Assembly (NCBI GenBank): GCA_038496445.1 | Contig: JALMLS010000009.1 | Span: forward strand, 1 to 64,000 | Direction of reading: 5' to 3' | DNA: 64,000 nucleotides | DNA from: Trichosphaerium sp. ATCC 40318 | Lineage: Eukaryota > Discosea > Flabellinia > Trichosidae | Shown here: positions 43,393-56,531 of the stretch, piece after piece | Layout of the letters: each line of letters opens with the position of its first letter | Position numbering within the stretch: position 1 is the first letter of the stretch | Made by a program: the position numbers and the translations under genes | Notes under the pieces: generated by a model | What the model saw: the letters and a program-made list of their open reading frames with translations, nothing else | What the model was told of the DNA's origin: nothing | The model's database searches: none

Positions 43393-45755
43393 TTATGATT
43401 TTGCAGCTTTTTTGGTTTTATTTGCTTTATAGCAATCTTTACATACTTTACTCTTCCTATCGAGTGCTTCCAGATGTGTAGTCTTATTGCAACAAGATTT
43501 ACAAAATATCTGGCCACATGCCCTACAATGATGACGCCTTCTCATTGTGTTAAAATTGTTGCCACATCTGGTACAACTCTTCACTGCTTTATCAGCCTAA
43601 AATCATATTGTTACTACAAGTGAAAATGTCACGTGATTCTATGATAAAGAATTTTTGACTTACAACCCAGTGATCTCTTTCTTTATCTTTGGACATAGTC
43701 AGGCGCAAACTGTGTTTTTGTCGAGGCTCTGTCGGCGTTTCTACGCGTAATTAAGATAAAGTTTCACAGCAAAATATACGTACGATTGGCAAGTACTTGT
43801 AAAGTACGCCATCTATAAGCATTGACCGCATCAATAATTGATTTAATAAGTTGATACCTAAACAATTCATTAGTTTAAAGCGGTTGTGGCTCTTTTTTTT
43901 TGCTAATATTAACCTTTCTGTTGGTGTATCATTCTTTAACAGATATGTCTTTTCAGCAGACTTTAGATGCCACATACACGTGTATACTACATTGATACAC
44001 ATTAAAATAATGTCATAGCTACGAACAAACTTACTATCAGTATCGTTTACTCTCTTTAATCCAATTTCAGTAAAATCAACTTTCTGCTTGAAGCGATAGG
44101 CACCTTGCTTGTCCTGTATAATTTTTCCTAATATTATTACAGTTAGTTCATATCACTAAACCATTCACAAACGGTTTGGGATTTCAGATTTCGCGCTAGA
44201 AAATAAAGAAAAAGGGAGTAAACAAAAAAAACAAAAAGGTGGTTGTGCGCACCGAGAACAACACAGTCATTGAATAAAAACAAAACACCAGGAGACACAT
44301 AGTTATTTGCAATAAGCGTAACTTCCTTTTGAGCAATAAAAATACGATGAGGATCAACAAGAGATTCGTGTGGGCCAACAAAGCTACAAAACAATCAGAA
44401 TCTTTGACTGTTATAAAAAAAAAATCACGTGATTTCGTTTTACCTGTGCTGTATCGTGTATGTCTTTTGTCTGTTTTCACATTCTTTCATTTTTTGGTTA
44501 ATCTCATCTGCAACACTTCCAACACCTTTAACTGCCTTTGTAAGAGCTTCAAAATCTGGATGATCGTCATCTGTATTTTTTAGAAGCTCCTGAAGGAGTA
44601 GCCTGTATCGAGGAATACCTTTAGGATTAGTACGTCCAAATGGAACTCCGGTAAAAAAAAAGTTATACTTTTCTACTTACGTTGAATTGGCCTACGCTCG
44701 TAATTAGCAAACAGTGCTGTCAAAATCAATTCAATATTAAAATTTTAGTACATGATCATATAAGATGGTAAATTCAATCCTCTTGCTTTTGGCTTCAATA
44801 AACAATCCTACAAAAAAATGTCATGAAAAAAATAAGGAATTTAGGAAAACGCTGGTACCTCCAGAAATTGGCTAAATTCCGATGAATTCGTAGTCTGCAC
44901 ACAAATAAGTATAAATTACTATTAATTAATTAAGAGTGCTACCTTTTCACTAACAAGCGCCATGCTAGCGTTATAACCGTTAGAGTACTCAATATAAACC
45001 TTTAACGTTGGTGCAATACTAAATACAATAGTAAGCAACAATAAATAACTCAATTGTTATTTTCCTCTGTCACATACGTGCAAAATAGAGGTCCAACCAT
45101 TGCATGAGGAGTCCAATTTGTAACAATGTCTTCAAGTTGACCAAGCCAACCTTTATGAAGCTTAAAAATCGTATCAACGTTTATGAAGATAGTCTTGATC
45201 TCTTTCTCCTCGCAAATGCATTTCTTGGTTTTACTACTATCTTGTAGAGGCATCACAAACAACTATTTAAAATATAGTAAGCCAATAGAATGTCATTTTA
45301 AAACAACGCAAAAAAAAATTACGATCACGTGATTTTTTACTGTGAAAAAACCAAAAAGTTGTTCTCACCGTTATGATTCGATTTAGATTATTAATATACT
45401 TCTTTTCCGTTTGTAGGAGTTCCATAGCTACACGATGACGCGTTGACGTTACTTTTACATCAATTTTTGATTGTCTATCGACAAAAGAAGGCTCGGGACG
45501 CCCAACCATGTCATCTTTTGGTGTAGATTCAGGCTCAGGCTTTATTGTAGAGTCAGGACCCGTTGATTGGTTTGCGACGGGAACAGAATAAGTTGTGGCA
45601 CGCGGTTTTGACTTCTGATTCGATACTTGTTGTTCTGGGTGCATAGTACCAACTGAATTACTTCTTCGTGGCGCTACCCATATTGAAGGTATTCCTTCTC
45701 CGCCGGTAGGGCCTTCAGGGAAAGTACTTGCTAACCTCTGCCTGCTGGCAGCCAT
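43393..45755 (-). CDS. RhoGEF with PH and FYVE domains (FGD-like)
   Basis: Activates Rho-family GTPases at PI3P-containing membranes. Fourteen exons (45755-45369, 45262-45078, 45018-44943, 44894-44859, 44807-44752, 44691-44681, 44618-44444, 44383-44253, 44195-44157, 44127-44035, 43986-43914, 43857-43808, 43740-43664, 43596-43393) give 530 aa. Order: Ser/Pro-rich start; DH domain with RVAMELLQTEKKYINNLNRI, PHAMVGPLFC and MPIQRIPRYRLLLQELLK; PH domain with LFLFNDCVVLARNLKSQ; FYVE zinc finger with CTRCGNNF, RRRHHCRACG and CKSCC at the C-terminus. The MPIQR motif is supplied by an 11-nt exon. In the animal FGD family FYVE sits between PH domains; here it ends the protein. Confidence 0.92.
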
Positions 45756-46026
45756 TAAGATCAAAACCCACAAAGTTGCTTGCGCAAGCAGACTTCAGTT
45801 GTGAAAAAAAAGTCAACGGTTGTTCGTCAACGCTAGTGACGTTATTCTTTAGTACCAACACTTTAGCTTGCTTGCGCGGGTTTTTGCGTAAAGGCGGCTT
45901 TTGTGTTCACACAGAATTCAGTTGCTGTTTTTTGTTTGTTAATGTACAAGTCGCAGCTTCCGCTATATTTTCATCCAAGGCTTACGCCTGTATGCATACT
46001 TGATCGTAGGCGATAATTTCGCTCAA

Positions 46027-48681
46027 ATGGCAGTATTACGCTCAGTGAGCGCCTATGTACACGCAAACGACGTAGTAGACGCTAAAACGCGCACTGGCGA
46101 AAGAAAAAAGCTTTACACTCGGTACGTTTACATTGTTAGTATTTATTTATGACAGGAGCGATAGAAAATCGAATGGATTTTGGACAGATGAGCGTCAACG
46201 GCTGTGGCTCACTAATTTTGCACAAAAATCACGAATATTCTCCTACGACGGATGGTATAACATAACAGGACAATATCTGATAGAATCAGGTTCATCAACC
46301 ATAATTAAAAAGTACAATTGGCACTTTTTATGTAAATCAGTCGAAAATGAAAAATCTAATGGCTATCAGATATGACGGTTCTATCTATCGCGCTCTTTCT
46401 ACTCTTTTCCCAGAGCACCCTTGGAATAGCACAGAATTCGCGTACCGCTTTTGTCGTCCTAGCCATACCTTCTCATTGCTCTGTAGGAACGCTCCTCATC
46501 GATACTGGGATAATAAAGATAATCAAAGAGCAATGTTTGACAAGATTGGTGTTAAATTAGGTGTATCAAAACCAACTGATTGGTACAAGTTCACCTTTCA
46601 AGATCTTATTAAACACGATGCTGGGAGTGTTATAAATAAGTATGTTTCATTTACTCTAGTTTGTTGAGAGTACTTGCTTTGAAACTAACACATTTAAACT
46701 TTTAGATACGGTGGTAGTTACTCACGAACAATAATGTCAATTTATAATGAAGTAGATTGGCAACAAAGCGAATTTGACATGTCGTAAGTGTCAAAATCAA
46801 TTTTCTTCAAAATGACATTTTCAGCAATGATCGACACCTTGTGCGTTTCTGTTTATTTTTGCTTAGAACAAGATTAAAGAGAGTAAAAGCTATACGTAAG
46901 GGAGCCAAAGATAAAACTAAAGATATTTTGTTACGCTACAAAACGAAAACAACAGAAGACTGGAATAAAATTGCTACAAGACTTCGGAACTTAAAGAAAA
47001 ATGGTGTGACTTCATCGTACGTCATGGTTTTCTTAATTTTCTATTACATATCACAAAAATAATATCCTTAAATCTTGTTAGATTGTCTATAAACAGACTG
47101 CTTAATAGACTGTATCCAAGGCATAAAATAGAAAAAGTGCTGACAGCGTACGAAGATTTTGAAAGAAAATGTCACTAAAAGTCCGCTCATTACTCCTTTA
47201 GAAATAGAAGTAACAAACCAAGGTTTCAGAGTATTAGCGAGTTACAACCACAGAAAACAAAAAAGCAAAAGGATCCCGATGTACCCAGAAAACGGTACAA
47301 ACTTTACAGGGTTTTTAAGAACTGTTTTTCAGTTTTAGCCAACTCCGTTAGGAAGAGTATTAAACAACGAAATCTCCGCAAGCTTGGTACTACAACACGA
47401 AATAGCTTAGACCATGTCGTAGCAAATCAACGTGACTACCTGGAAAACGTTGTTAGTGAGCAATTGCGAGTTTTCCATTTAGACGATTGGTATCATGTTA
47501 CTCTATCCAACTTGAGTGCCAAAGGTGCTGTGTGGCTTACAGACAGGTACTATTATTAAACACATGACACCTCATTGAATTTTGTAGGTACCATGGATCA
47601 TTGGTTAGGCTGTTGTCAGCAGTATATCCATCCCATAATTGGGAGGAATGGAGATTTCGGTAAAATTTATTGAACGCTTTATAAAATGTATTAAACTATC
47701 TGTTTTAGTGTAAATACAAGAGAACTCAGTTCTTCCAATGCACTCACAAGATGTATCAATGCTATAGCAGATGATTTACACATTAAAGATATGAACATGT
47801 GGTTAGTTTGAGCAAGTTTTTTTTCGTACTTTAATACATTATAGGTATCGTCTTTCTTTTGAAGAAATTTCTAACTACGGCGGACGTATGCTCTTAAAGT
47901 ACTACCCAAGAATACTGCAAGTAATGTATCCTAATGTAAAGTGGCGTTGGAACGAGTTTGGGATCTACAACAAGAAGTCTAAACAAAGGTACAAACCACT
48001 AACTTGTTGTCTAACCAAACATGATAAAACAAATATCTTTTCACCTTATACTTTGCGTAGATGGCTTCTAGAGTGTATTAAAACCTTATTCCCAAACACA
48101 CGCGTCGAAGAAGAGCACGCAATTGGCGGTAGCTTTAGCATGAATGGCATTATAGCAACAGTGGATGTATTCATTCCACTTTACAACTTAGCTTTGGAAT
48201 ATCAAGGTGCTATTTTTAACTCATTAGAAATATCACGTGTAATTAATTAACAATCTACTTATTTTTAGGAGAACAACATTATCATGATTATCATGTATTA
48301 CCTCCTTCTACATTAACAAAAGCGAGAGATTTAGAAAAAGTTGGGCTTATAAAAGATGCCGGTAAGTTTTGGGTTTTTTACAATGTTTTTGCAGTTTTTA
48401 TTTCAATCTCTTTGATTCACATTAAAATCCTTTCTAGGTTTTACGTTCATTCCAATTCCGTACTGGTGGAATGGAGATATTGAAACAATTGCTGCCACAA
48501 TCTCACAACACCTGCCTGAACTAGAGTTAAGTGTTAACAGCTCCGCAAAGCCTCTAGCAGAGTTCGAAACACACTTGCAATTGCCAGGTACTCTTTTTTT
48601 TGAACAAAAGCGCTTTTTTCTTCACTACATGCTAACTACGACTCTCAAGTATGTAACGTGAACCTCATGACGCCTATGTAA
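46027..48681 (+). CDS. Tandem DWY-repeat protein with C-terminal Vsr-like endonuclease domain
   Basis: Fifteen exons (46027-46121, 46156-46311, 46370-46441, 46487-46639, 46706-46783, 46867-47016, 47082-47147, 47202-47546, 47588-47659, 47709-47801, 47845-47988, 48061-48206, 48269-48361, 48438-48587, 48650-48681) give 614 aa. About five repeats of 65-70 residues share the frame YWDNxxNQRxF...DWYxxT...GGxxLxxxYxGSxxxxLxxxYPEHxW. Most repeat-internal introns are phase 2, suggesting growth by exon duplication. The C-terminal 170 residues contain VDVFIPLYNLALEYQGEQHYHD and FTFIPIPYWW, the pattern of very-short-patch-repair/PD-(D/E)XK nucleases. Possibly an organellar or nuclear DNA-processing protein. 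I recall similar proteins in other protists and algae but cannot name the family. Confidence 0.72.
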
Positions 48682-49038
48682 AATAGCCACGTAGCATGTA
48701 AGCGACGTGGCAGGAAGATGTAAATAAGTGAATGGTAAAAAACTTCCAAACAGACTCGTAGATTTTATTTACTACGCAAATATACCTCGAATGCGAAAAC
48801 GTAAAATGTTTCAGTTTGGTTTTGGGGTTTTTCCGCAAAAAAAAAACAAATCACGAAAGTGGATCCTGCCTATCTTATACGCGCGTAAGTAATCTAAAGG
48901 AGTGTTTTCTGTTCTTGTATGTCTAAAATAAGGGAGTTTTCGATGACAACAATGTCAACAACTTTAAAATTCCACTCCGAAACAACAATAAACACGTAGG
49001 TTTGTACACGTATTGCATTCTCAACAAATCATTCATTC
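48682..49038. other. Upstream region of KISH gene
   Basis: About 360 bp; contains the 5' UTR and promoter of the KISH gene. An upstream ATG at about 48919 begins a short reading frame that does not join KISH in phase. Confidence 0.4.
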
Positions 49039-49644
49039 ATGGTACTACTTTCTTGCGTTTCCTTCCTCGTTCAGTGTCGTTTAAACTTTTTTTTACACGT
49101 TACTTCTCATCATTCCAACAGCTTACCTGCGTACTAGTCTGCGATATTTAACTTTCAAAGCCTCCTTGTAGTCATCTTGCTGATTATTTGCACTTGTGCG
49201 TACCTGAGAGAGAAGTATCCAGCCCTTTTAGATCGCAACAAAACAGGGTACGCAGATCTTTCAGCGTGGCATCAAACCGGTCTGATTTACGCTAAAATGC
49301 CTTAACGCCATTCATTAGGTTGATGGGGACATTTTGGAAGGCCGCGAGAGTTGGTAAGCAAGTATTCACATTGACACAAAAAAAAACTGACTCGTTTTAC
49401 CTTGTTGCAATAACCAAACGCGTTTATTCTGACAAGTAAAGAAAAAATAACTAGTTTTATTCAAAAACCTTTCTCTTTTCAAAAGAATTTCTCGTGGAGT
49501 TATACGTGTGGGTTTCTCTTTTCTCCTACTGTATTCCCTTTGTTTGTAAAGCCTTGTATATTCATTGTTTATTTAGGTGAGCGACTGAGTCCCTGGGTGT
49601 CGCTGTGTTGCATCATAATGGGTGTTTCTATTCTCGTAGCTTAG
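49039..49644 (+). CDS. KISH: KISH/TMEM167 secretory-pathway membrane protein
   Basis: Small two-helix Golgi membrane protein conserved across eukaryotes. Exons 49039-49041, 49138-49247, 49319-49353 and 49577-49644 give 71 aa, the family length. The sequence [30 protein letters not shown] and [14 protein letters not shown] matches animal KISH almost residue for residue. The family begins MSAIFNFQS; the exon encoding SAIFNFQS has no ATG, and the only phase-0 source is ATG at 49039-49041 followed directly by a GTACTA donor. The coding part of exon 1 is therefore the start codon alone. The gene was hard to see because no exon forms a sizeable open frame from an ATG. Confidence 0.92.
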
Positions 49645-50221
49645 ATGCTTTTATAACTTGTTACGAACACTCAGTCACAAAAAAAACCAAACTGGCACTC
49701 ACACTATCATCAAACTTCTTTCAGAAACATTTTTTTTTTCGCATTTTACGAACTGCCAAATGCGTAACCGACAACCTTGTAAAAGACATTCACAAACGCA
49801 CGCAATGGCAACAACACAAGACGACTTGCCCGAAGGAGATGAAATTTTATGGCGATCAAAGATTTTTTTTCAGACTTCAATTACGTATTTGGCAAGTGTA
49901 CTCTACCTAAACATTACGAAACGCCTTTACAACATACAGAACATAGCTACAGTGCTGATGAGTAATTTTATTGTAAGAAAAACGGTTAAAGCCAATTAAT
50001 TTTGGTTCACAGCGTTTTAGCAAACGTTCTGTGTGGTGGCGGCTTGTTTTATGTTATTGAGCCGTATTTAAGGCCTTAAAGATATTGGGCCATTTTCAGG
50101 TTTAGCAGGTCAAACTTTAACTTTTCGTCCCAAGCTAAGAGGATTCGAAAACCTTTCTAGCTTTCTTCTCTGGTGGTAAAGGTTGCCCTAAAGGCGTTTT
50201 GGTGGCTTCCGGACATTTTAC
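49645..50221. other. Intergenic stretch
   Basis: About 575 bp with two overlapping short open frames (49605-50000) that look non-coding. It includes the promoter of the Spt20 gene. Confidence 0.5.
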
Positions 50222-53212
50222 ATGGAGATCATGATGGATACGAAAATTCCGTTGAAGAGAAAACCCGCGCACCTCTCAACGCCCGAGGAAACGCGTGCGG
50301 CCAAGAGGAGAAAAACTACCAACTCTTCTAGTTTTTCTGGGGATCTAAAGTTGCATTTACCCCAAAACCCAAACAACACGCAAAACCACAATCACGTTAA
50401 TGGGAGTCTTTCAACAGCGAAGAACGGAAAAATAAACGACGTAGAAGGCTTTTTGGTTAAACTTTTGTCATCTCGTTGCGATACAAAACCGAGCGCTTCG
50501 CCGTCCAGCGGTGATAAAACGCACTTCAAGGAAGAATCGACAACTATGAATGGTTCTAAACTGGCTGATAGCAAAAGCGTTGGAGAAGTTTCGGACCTTC
50601 ACTTTCTTAATGCGCTCGAGAAAAAGCTCTACGTACATCGTTGCCAGCAGTCTACAGGCACGTAATCTTCCATAAGCGGGAAAATACGCAACGTGTTATT
50701 TTAAAAATAAGCCTTACAAATTGCTAATTCGTTGTAGTTATGGGCTTAGACGCAGGATTGTACGGTGTAGATAGTCTGCAAGATATGAAAGTGGGCCTGT
50801 ACATTAATTTACATCGCTGCATGTTTACCATCAATTCTTCGGTACTTTCACTTCCTCCCAATGCTATCATAACACTTTTAAGCCTACTACTTACAAATAC
50901 GACCATCACGTTATGAGATGCATTTCACGATCGATTGATCTTGGTGTTCTCGTCCCAGATCTTGCAGCAATGCTAGAGGACGTCCAATGCCCATTTTACG
51001 AAGGTTCGCTATTTAACCGTTCTTTTTTGTTTTCTTTCTTTAAAAATTAATATTCCTCTCAGGGTGTGTATTGCTTGAAGTACGTGACTACCGTAATCAA
51101 GTGTCCTCTGGGTTTCAACCAACATGTCATCGCGTGTTATTACGTCCTACTCAAGAAACACTCGCTGGTGACTTAGAGCGTATGATGACGCAAAATAAGC
51201 TTGATCTAACTGACGATGAAAAAATTCTTTTTGAGAAAAAACTATTGGTGCGGAAACAGTTAATTTCTTTTGTCAAATTCTGATTGTTTTTTTTTTTCAG
51301 GAAAAATTGAGCCCTCCTGTATGTTTAGAGGTTTCCAAGTCATTAGATGAATGTCGTGTGCTTTATGGACTATCTTACAATATTAATAAATACAACTACA
51401 GGCCAAGACGAGGTACATTTGATTGACTTTTTGGATTTTTTTTTTGATGGATTTTCAATAGGTTTATTGGGTCGTAAGAGTAGAGTGCTTCCTACTAGGA
51501 AGCCAGTTCGCAAAAGGCAGTCTAATCTATACTCATTCCTCAAGAAGCATTGCCGTAGCAACAAAGATATGTATTCCATTCACAATCCAGAGTTTCATAA
51601 AGAACAAGTCAGACACTGCAATCACCCACTACTATCTACCGCTAGTAGGGAAAGTCGTCAAGCAAACCTTCCTCCTGAGAAACAAGAGAACTTTAAGACA
51701 CCGGATATCAATAGTATGCACAAAGAGAATTTTTTAAAGTACTTCAGCTAATCCTTTTTTTTTTAAGTCATGTCGCATCCAATTGTTCCAAGCGGTATAC
51801 CTCGACCTGAGCCATTCATAAAAGACAGGTTAATGATGTATAAAATTCATAGAGATGCCCGAAAGAGCCGTCAGCATTTGCAGCGTGCTAACTATCATGG
51901 TACGTTTTTTTCTTCAGTAAAGCAATATTGGATTTCGCGACTAATTCAAAGTAGAAGTTGTCAGAGTTGAGATTAAAGAGACTAGTCCTGGTATATTCAC
52001 CGGTCTAGTGCGTGTTAATGTCACACCTGCGGGTGGCGCTCGTCAAACTCTCAGTGGGTGAGTAGTATTTTTCTCTTTTTGGTTCAACAATTGATTTTTT
52101 TTCTAAGGCCTCCTATTGTATTTGGTATTGGATCTGCAAGTGCTGTACGCACTTATATTAAAAACTTGTACCTCCTTGAAAAAGACAACCTTCTTATGGA
52201 TAACGCTGTTGTGCTTGATCCTAATCGTAAACGAAGTACGTAGTACATTGTTATGCTTATTAAAATATTCTAATGAAGATTTTAAAGGCATAAGTGTTCG
52301 TAAAAGTCAAGAGTTACATCACCGATACGGCGCGACTGGAAGAGTACGTTTTCTCTTTTTTTTTTTTTTGTTGCTTTCAGACACTTTCTTGGGCTGTCAA
52401 GTTCTTATTGTTGTTAATAGAGTTATGGCTCGTATTCTGCGCAAAATGGACGCGTCCCTATTGGATTCCCAGGATATAACCAAACACGTAAGAACTTTGG
52501 TAGGAAAGTCAGTGGCTAATATATTTTCTCTAGGTTATGCACGTACAGCTTTAACTACAGCGCAAATGAATCCGAGTACCAGAGCTGCTGCCATTGAGCA
52601 TAATAGGCGCTTACAATTGTTACGTGCTCAACAACAACAACAGCAAGCCAAAGGGATCCCAGTTAAACCTGGACCTCATCCTCCTCCTAATCGCTCTACT
52701 TTCTTGCCAAATGGTCATCCAATGTACGAAGTTAATTTTTTCTTTATCTTCTAAAAGCTAATTTCCTCTCAAAGTCCAAGACGCACCAACAGGCACCCAG
52801 GTATGATTAACATGGGCGGTGCTAATGCTGCTACAATGCAGCAGCTCCAAAATGGCGCTACTCGTGGTCCAACAACTAGTAGACCAACCACACGAGGGCA
52901 TAATCCAACGTAAGTCACTGAGCAATATTTTGCGTACCCCACCACTACCAAAAGATTTCCTTTTTCTAATGGATACGGCCATACAACCATGAAAACTCCG
53001 TGTCTCTTTCCGAACCGCGAAGATAAGCATGGTATGGCCCTGCCAGTACTTGGGTCCGTGAGGACCAGGGAACGTAGGGTGCTGTATTCATTTTGCTTTT
53101 TTTTCTTTTCGAATTACAGTAGCATGCTTGCGTGTGGTCCTGTGCCTTTGTGTATGTGATACTGACGTATTTTTTGCTTAGGTCAAAACGAGGAATGAAT
53201 CCTAAACAGTAG
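50222..53212 (+). CDS. SPT20: SAGA complex subunit Spt20
   Basis: Structural subunit of the SAGA histone-acetyltransferase coactivator. Exons: 50222-50661, 50775-50841, 50883-51003, 51063-51247, 51301-51412, 51462-51713, 51768-51899, 51958-52057, 52108-52235, 52288-52343, then 52381-52400 and 52421-52723 (or instead 52473-52723), 52775-52909 and 53182-53212; about 690 aa. The N-terminus is basic (KRKPAHLS, AAKRRK) and disordered. The diagnostic block is DVQCPFYEGCVLLEVRDYRNQ followed by HRVLLRPTQET, the conserved Spt20/p38IP core. Later parts contain YQLH-type basic stretches, a Gln run (QLLRAQQQQQQ) and a Gly/Thr/Arg tail. The second exon boundary and the 52.34-52.47 kb junction are less certain than the rest. 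Confidence 0.85.
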
Positions 53213-53930
53213 ACTTCTCGATCTGTTGCATTATTTAAGGAAAAACCCTGACCACACGTGTATACTACTCTTTCTCTACTCGCTCGCGGTGCCGATTTTT
53301 TTCACCCTTGTAAATCTGTAAATCAACATCCTTGGTAGCCATACCGAGCGTTCATCAAAAAAAAAGCAACAAACTCGTTAGTGAAGTGGTAATATTTGTA
53401 AAATTGTAATGATAATAAAAAAATGAAAAAAAAAACTTTAGAACAATCTTTGTTGCACGTTTTTTTCAAACTTGAGTAGCTTATTGAAGTCATCGCTCTT
53501 TCCATTTCAAAACAACTACGTTCATTAGTTTTGAACACAACAGAGAGCTCGTTGTTAAATCCATTATTTTCCACTTGTTTAAAACACGTGTGTTTATGCG
53601 TACCTGGGTAATGAGTAAATTGAATAGTGTACATTCATATAAAGGGAAGATGTTTGTTTATTTTTGTTAGTACATATTAACCTGCGCCGATTAGCACGTG
53701 TTACAGGCCGATTACATGGGAACAGCTCAGTTTTGATAGCAGCAAGAGCATCCAGTTATTAAATGTGGCTTGTCACGTTTATTGAAATGTTGAACTCATC
53801 AAAATAACAATGCCTGATACTGCCTCCTATAAACAACACATTTCAGATGATCAAGAACAATGACTCATTCTCACGCTGACTTAGTTTTCTCATTAATTCT
53901 TTTATAATGTACAACATCAGCCAATGGAAA
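53213..53930. other. Intergenic between convergent genes
   Basis: About 720 bp, AT-rich, with CACGTG copies near 53261, 53587 and 53695. No gene is seen. Confidence 0.5.
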
Positions 53931-54551
<621 letters not shown>

Positions 54552-54764
54552 TTAGCGTTTACAATAATGTAGAGCTGCTGACGTCGTTTATTTAAGTGAA
54601 ATTCTTTTAAGCTACACTATTTCGAATACCAGTATTCCTATTCTAGTAAGAGTTCTATTTGAGCGCGTGTAGTTATATCTAGGCGATGATAAGAAACGAG
54701 TCCACCCTTTGTGACACAAAATCGGTATTTCGTTTTTATTCGTTTGGCGAAACACGGCCATTAA

Positions 54765-56288
54765 ATGGACTTGAGCAAATTTGTCTTTGTAGTGGCATTA
54801 GCCCTTGGTTCAGCGCTTGTGGTAGATGTACCAAAGGGTGATACACTTGTAGACTGGGCTAAACTGAAGAACCCTATATTGGCGTATAGTAAGCAAGCTA
54901 TAAAAGATGTTTACGTACAGTATGATGGCGTTGGGACGTTTTACATGTTTTTTTCGTCTTTCGAAACTAGAACAGATGGCGTATTCAGGTGTAGCGTCGT
55001 AGAGGGTGCGTGAGATAACTAATAAATTGGAAACGGTTTTCTAAACGAAAAGTTCAACTGACTTTTTTGACATCAGTTGCCACCAAGGACTTTAAAACAT
55101 ACTCTACGCCTATACTTAATATTGATGGTACAAGTGAAGGTATGTACAAACGTTTTAGTTGCCTGTGAATGAAACACACGGTAAATAACTTAAAAAAAAC
55201 CAAGGATGGATTGGTATGGCTTCTCCTAGCGTAACTCCACTGAAAATCAACGCTACTTCCACTAAATATATCCTTACTTTTAACGTACGCTGGAAACAAT
55301 TTAAAGAAGAAACAAAGCGGTTGTAGATCACGTTTTTTTAATGGATACAATTTGACACGTGATTTTAGTCTTGGGGAGATAAAACTGGAAAACCTGACTC
55401 TTTATTTTATCTTGAGTCTTATGACCTGGTTCATTGGAACCAAGGTACGTTAAATCTTTCTACCTTTTGGTGCCCACTCGCTGTGATCTTGAGAATTACA
55501 CTACTGACTTGTGCTCAGATGTACTAAAACCGCTTGGGACTGAGGTTACTGGTGGTATTCGTGCGATCGATGCTGATTTAGCAATATCTGTTGTGTACGT
55601 TAAATTTGTCGGTTTGATTGTATTAACATCATTCTAGAAACGGTTCAATTCGGTACTACCTCATGTGGAAAGAAATACAAACTCAGAAGATTGCAGTATC
55701 AGATAATCTTGATAGTGGATGGAAAAAAATCGGTACAAGGCATTGACTGTTTTTTGGTAACCTGATTGTTTCAAGGTGGTGGCACTCCATCGTTTAAACT
55801 CACGAATGGAACAGAGTCTCATTGTGAAAATTACAACATGTTAAAGATTGTAGACACGTGGTATACCCTATGCTCTCTACGTACGTTCCGTTGAAATGTT
55901 TATGGAGTGCTGATAGTGTGAGCAAAGTTGGTTTAAAAGGATATGAGAAAAATTTATATTTGTACGAAATGAGCAAAAGTGGAGTTGAGGATATGGACTG
56001 GCTTGATTGGATACATGGTTATAGTGTGGATACTGCCATAGGGTCTTGGAATGATAAAGGACCCAACAACGCAGGTGCTTTGTCTGACTGGAGTAAGGTG
56101 CGTTAAGACTTTCAGATAAGGTATATTTTTTGATGTTTGTCTCTTAGTATGATGGTTGGATTTATGCATTCTATGCAGGAGAAAATGTGACACGTACTTT
56201 TCATAACCGTGGACACGAGACAATAGGTGTATCTCGTACCAAGAACCTAAAAGATTGGTATCCAGCAGGAACACAGCAACAATTTTAG
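54765..56288 (+). CDS. Secreted five-bladed beta-propeller glycoside hydrolase (GH43/GH117-like)
   Basis: Exons 54765-55005, 55077-55139, 55205-55284, 55369-55444, 55519-55594, 55638-55732, 55776-55884, 55917-56097 and 56148-56288 give about 353 aa. Signal peptide MDLSKFVFVVALALGSALV. Then propeller-type strands: NPILAYSKQAIKDVYVQYDG, TFYMFFSSFET, VATKDFKTYST, IGMASPSVTPL, YLESYDLVHWNQ, GGIRAIDADLAI, KNLYLYEMSKSG and WIYAFYAGENV. Acidic residues at the ends of blades (IKDVYVQYDG, RAIDADL) are candidates for catalysis. This belongs to the GH43/32/117 superfamily by pattern; the exact family and substrate are not resolved. The exon ending at 55884 might instead end at 55857. Confidence 0.72.
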
Positions 56289-56531
56289 CCAAAAAAAATA
56301 AACGTCAAAAAACTGTATGTCCAACTCTCTGCAACCCACAGGATTGTTCACAAAATCATTCACTTTGTAACGAAGCTGTTCTCAAAAAGTACTGATGATA
56401 GACACCAATCATCAGGACTCATCTTGACTTGTCAAAATCAGCCGCTAATTTTCTTGTGAAAATTTTCAGTTAAAGTTGGTGCTTTGCTTTTTTTTGTTTT
56501 AAGCCATTAATCAATTTTATTATTATATCCA

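Noticed and set aside
47888-48250. Reading straight through 47989-48060 as coding
   Set aside because: It is in frame, but the segment has a GTACAA donor, CTAAC branch site and GCGTAG acceptor, and removing it gives KQRWLLECIK with better continuity. RNA evidence would decide.
53821-53890. A possible box C/D RNA near the ARF gene end (AGATGATCA and GCTGAC)
   Set aside because: The boxes are imperfect and there is no supporting stem or context.
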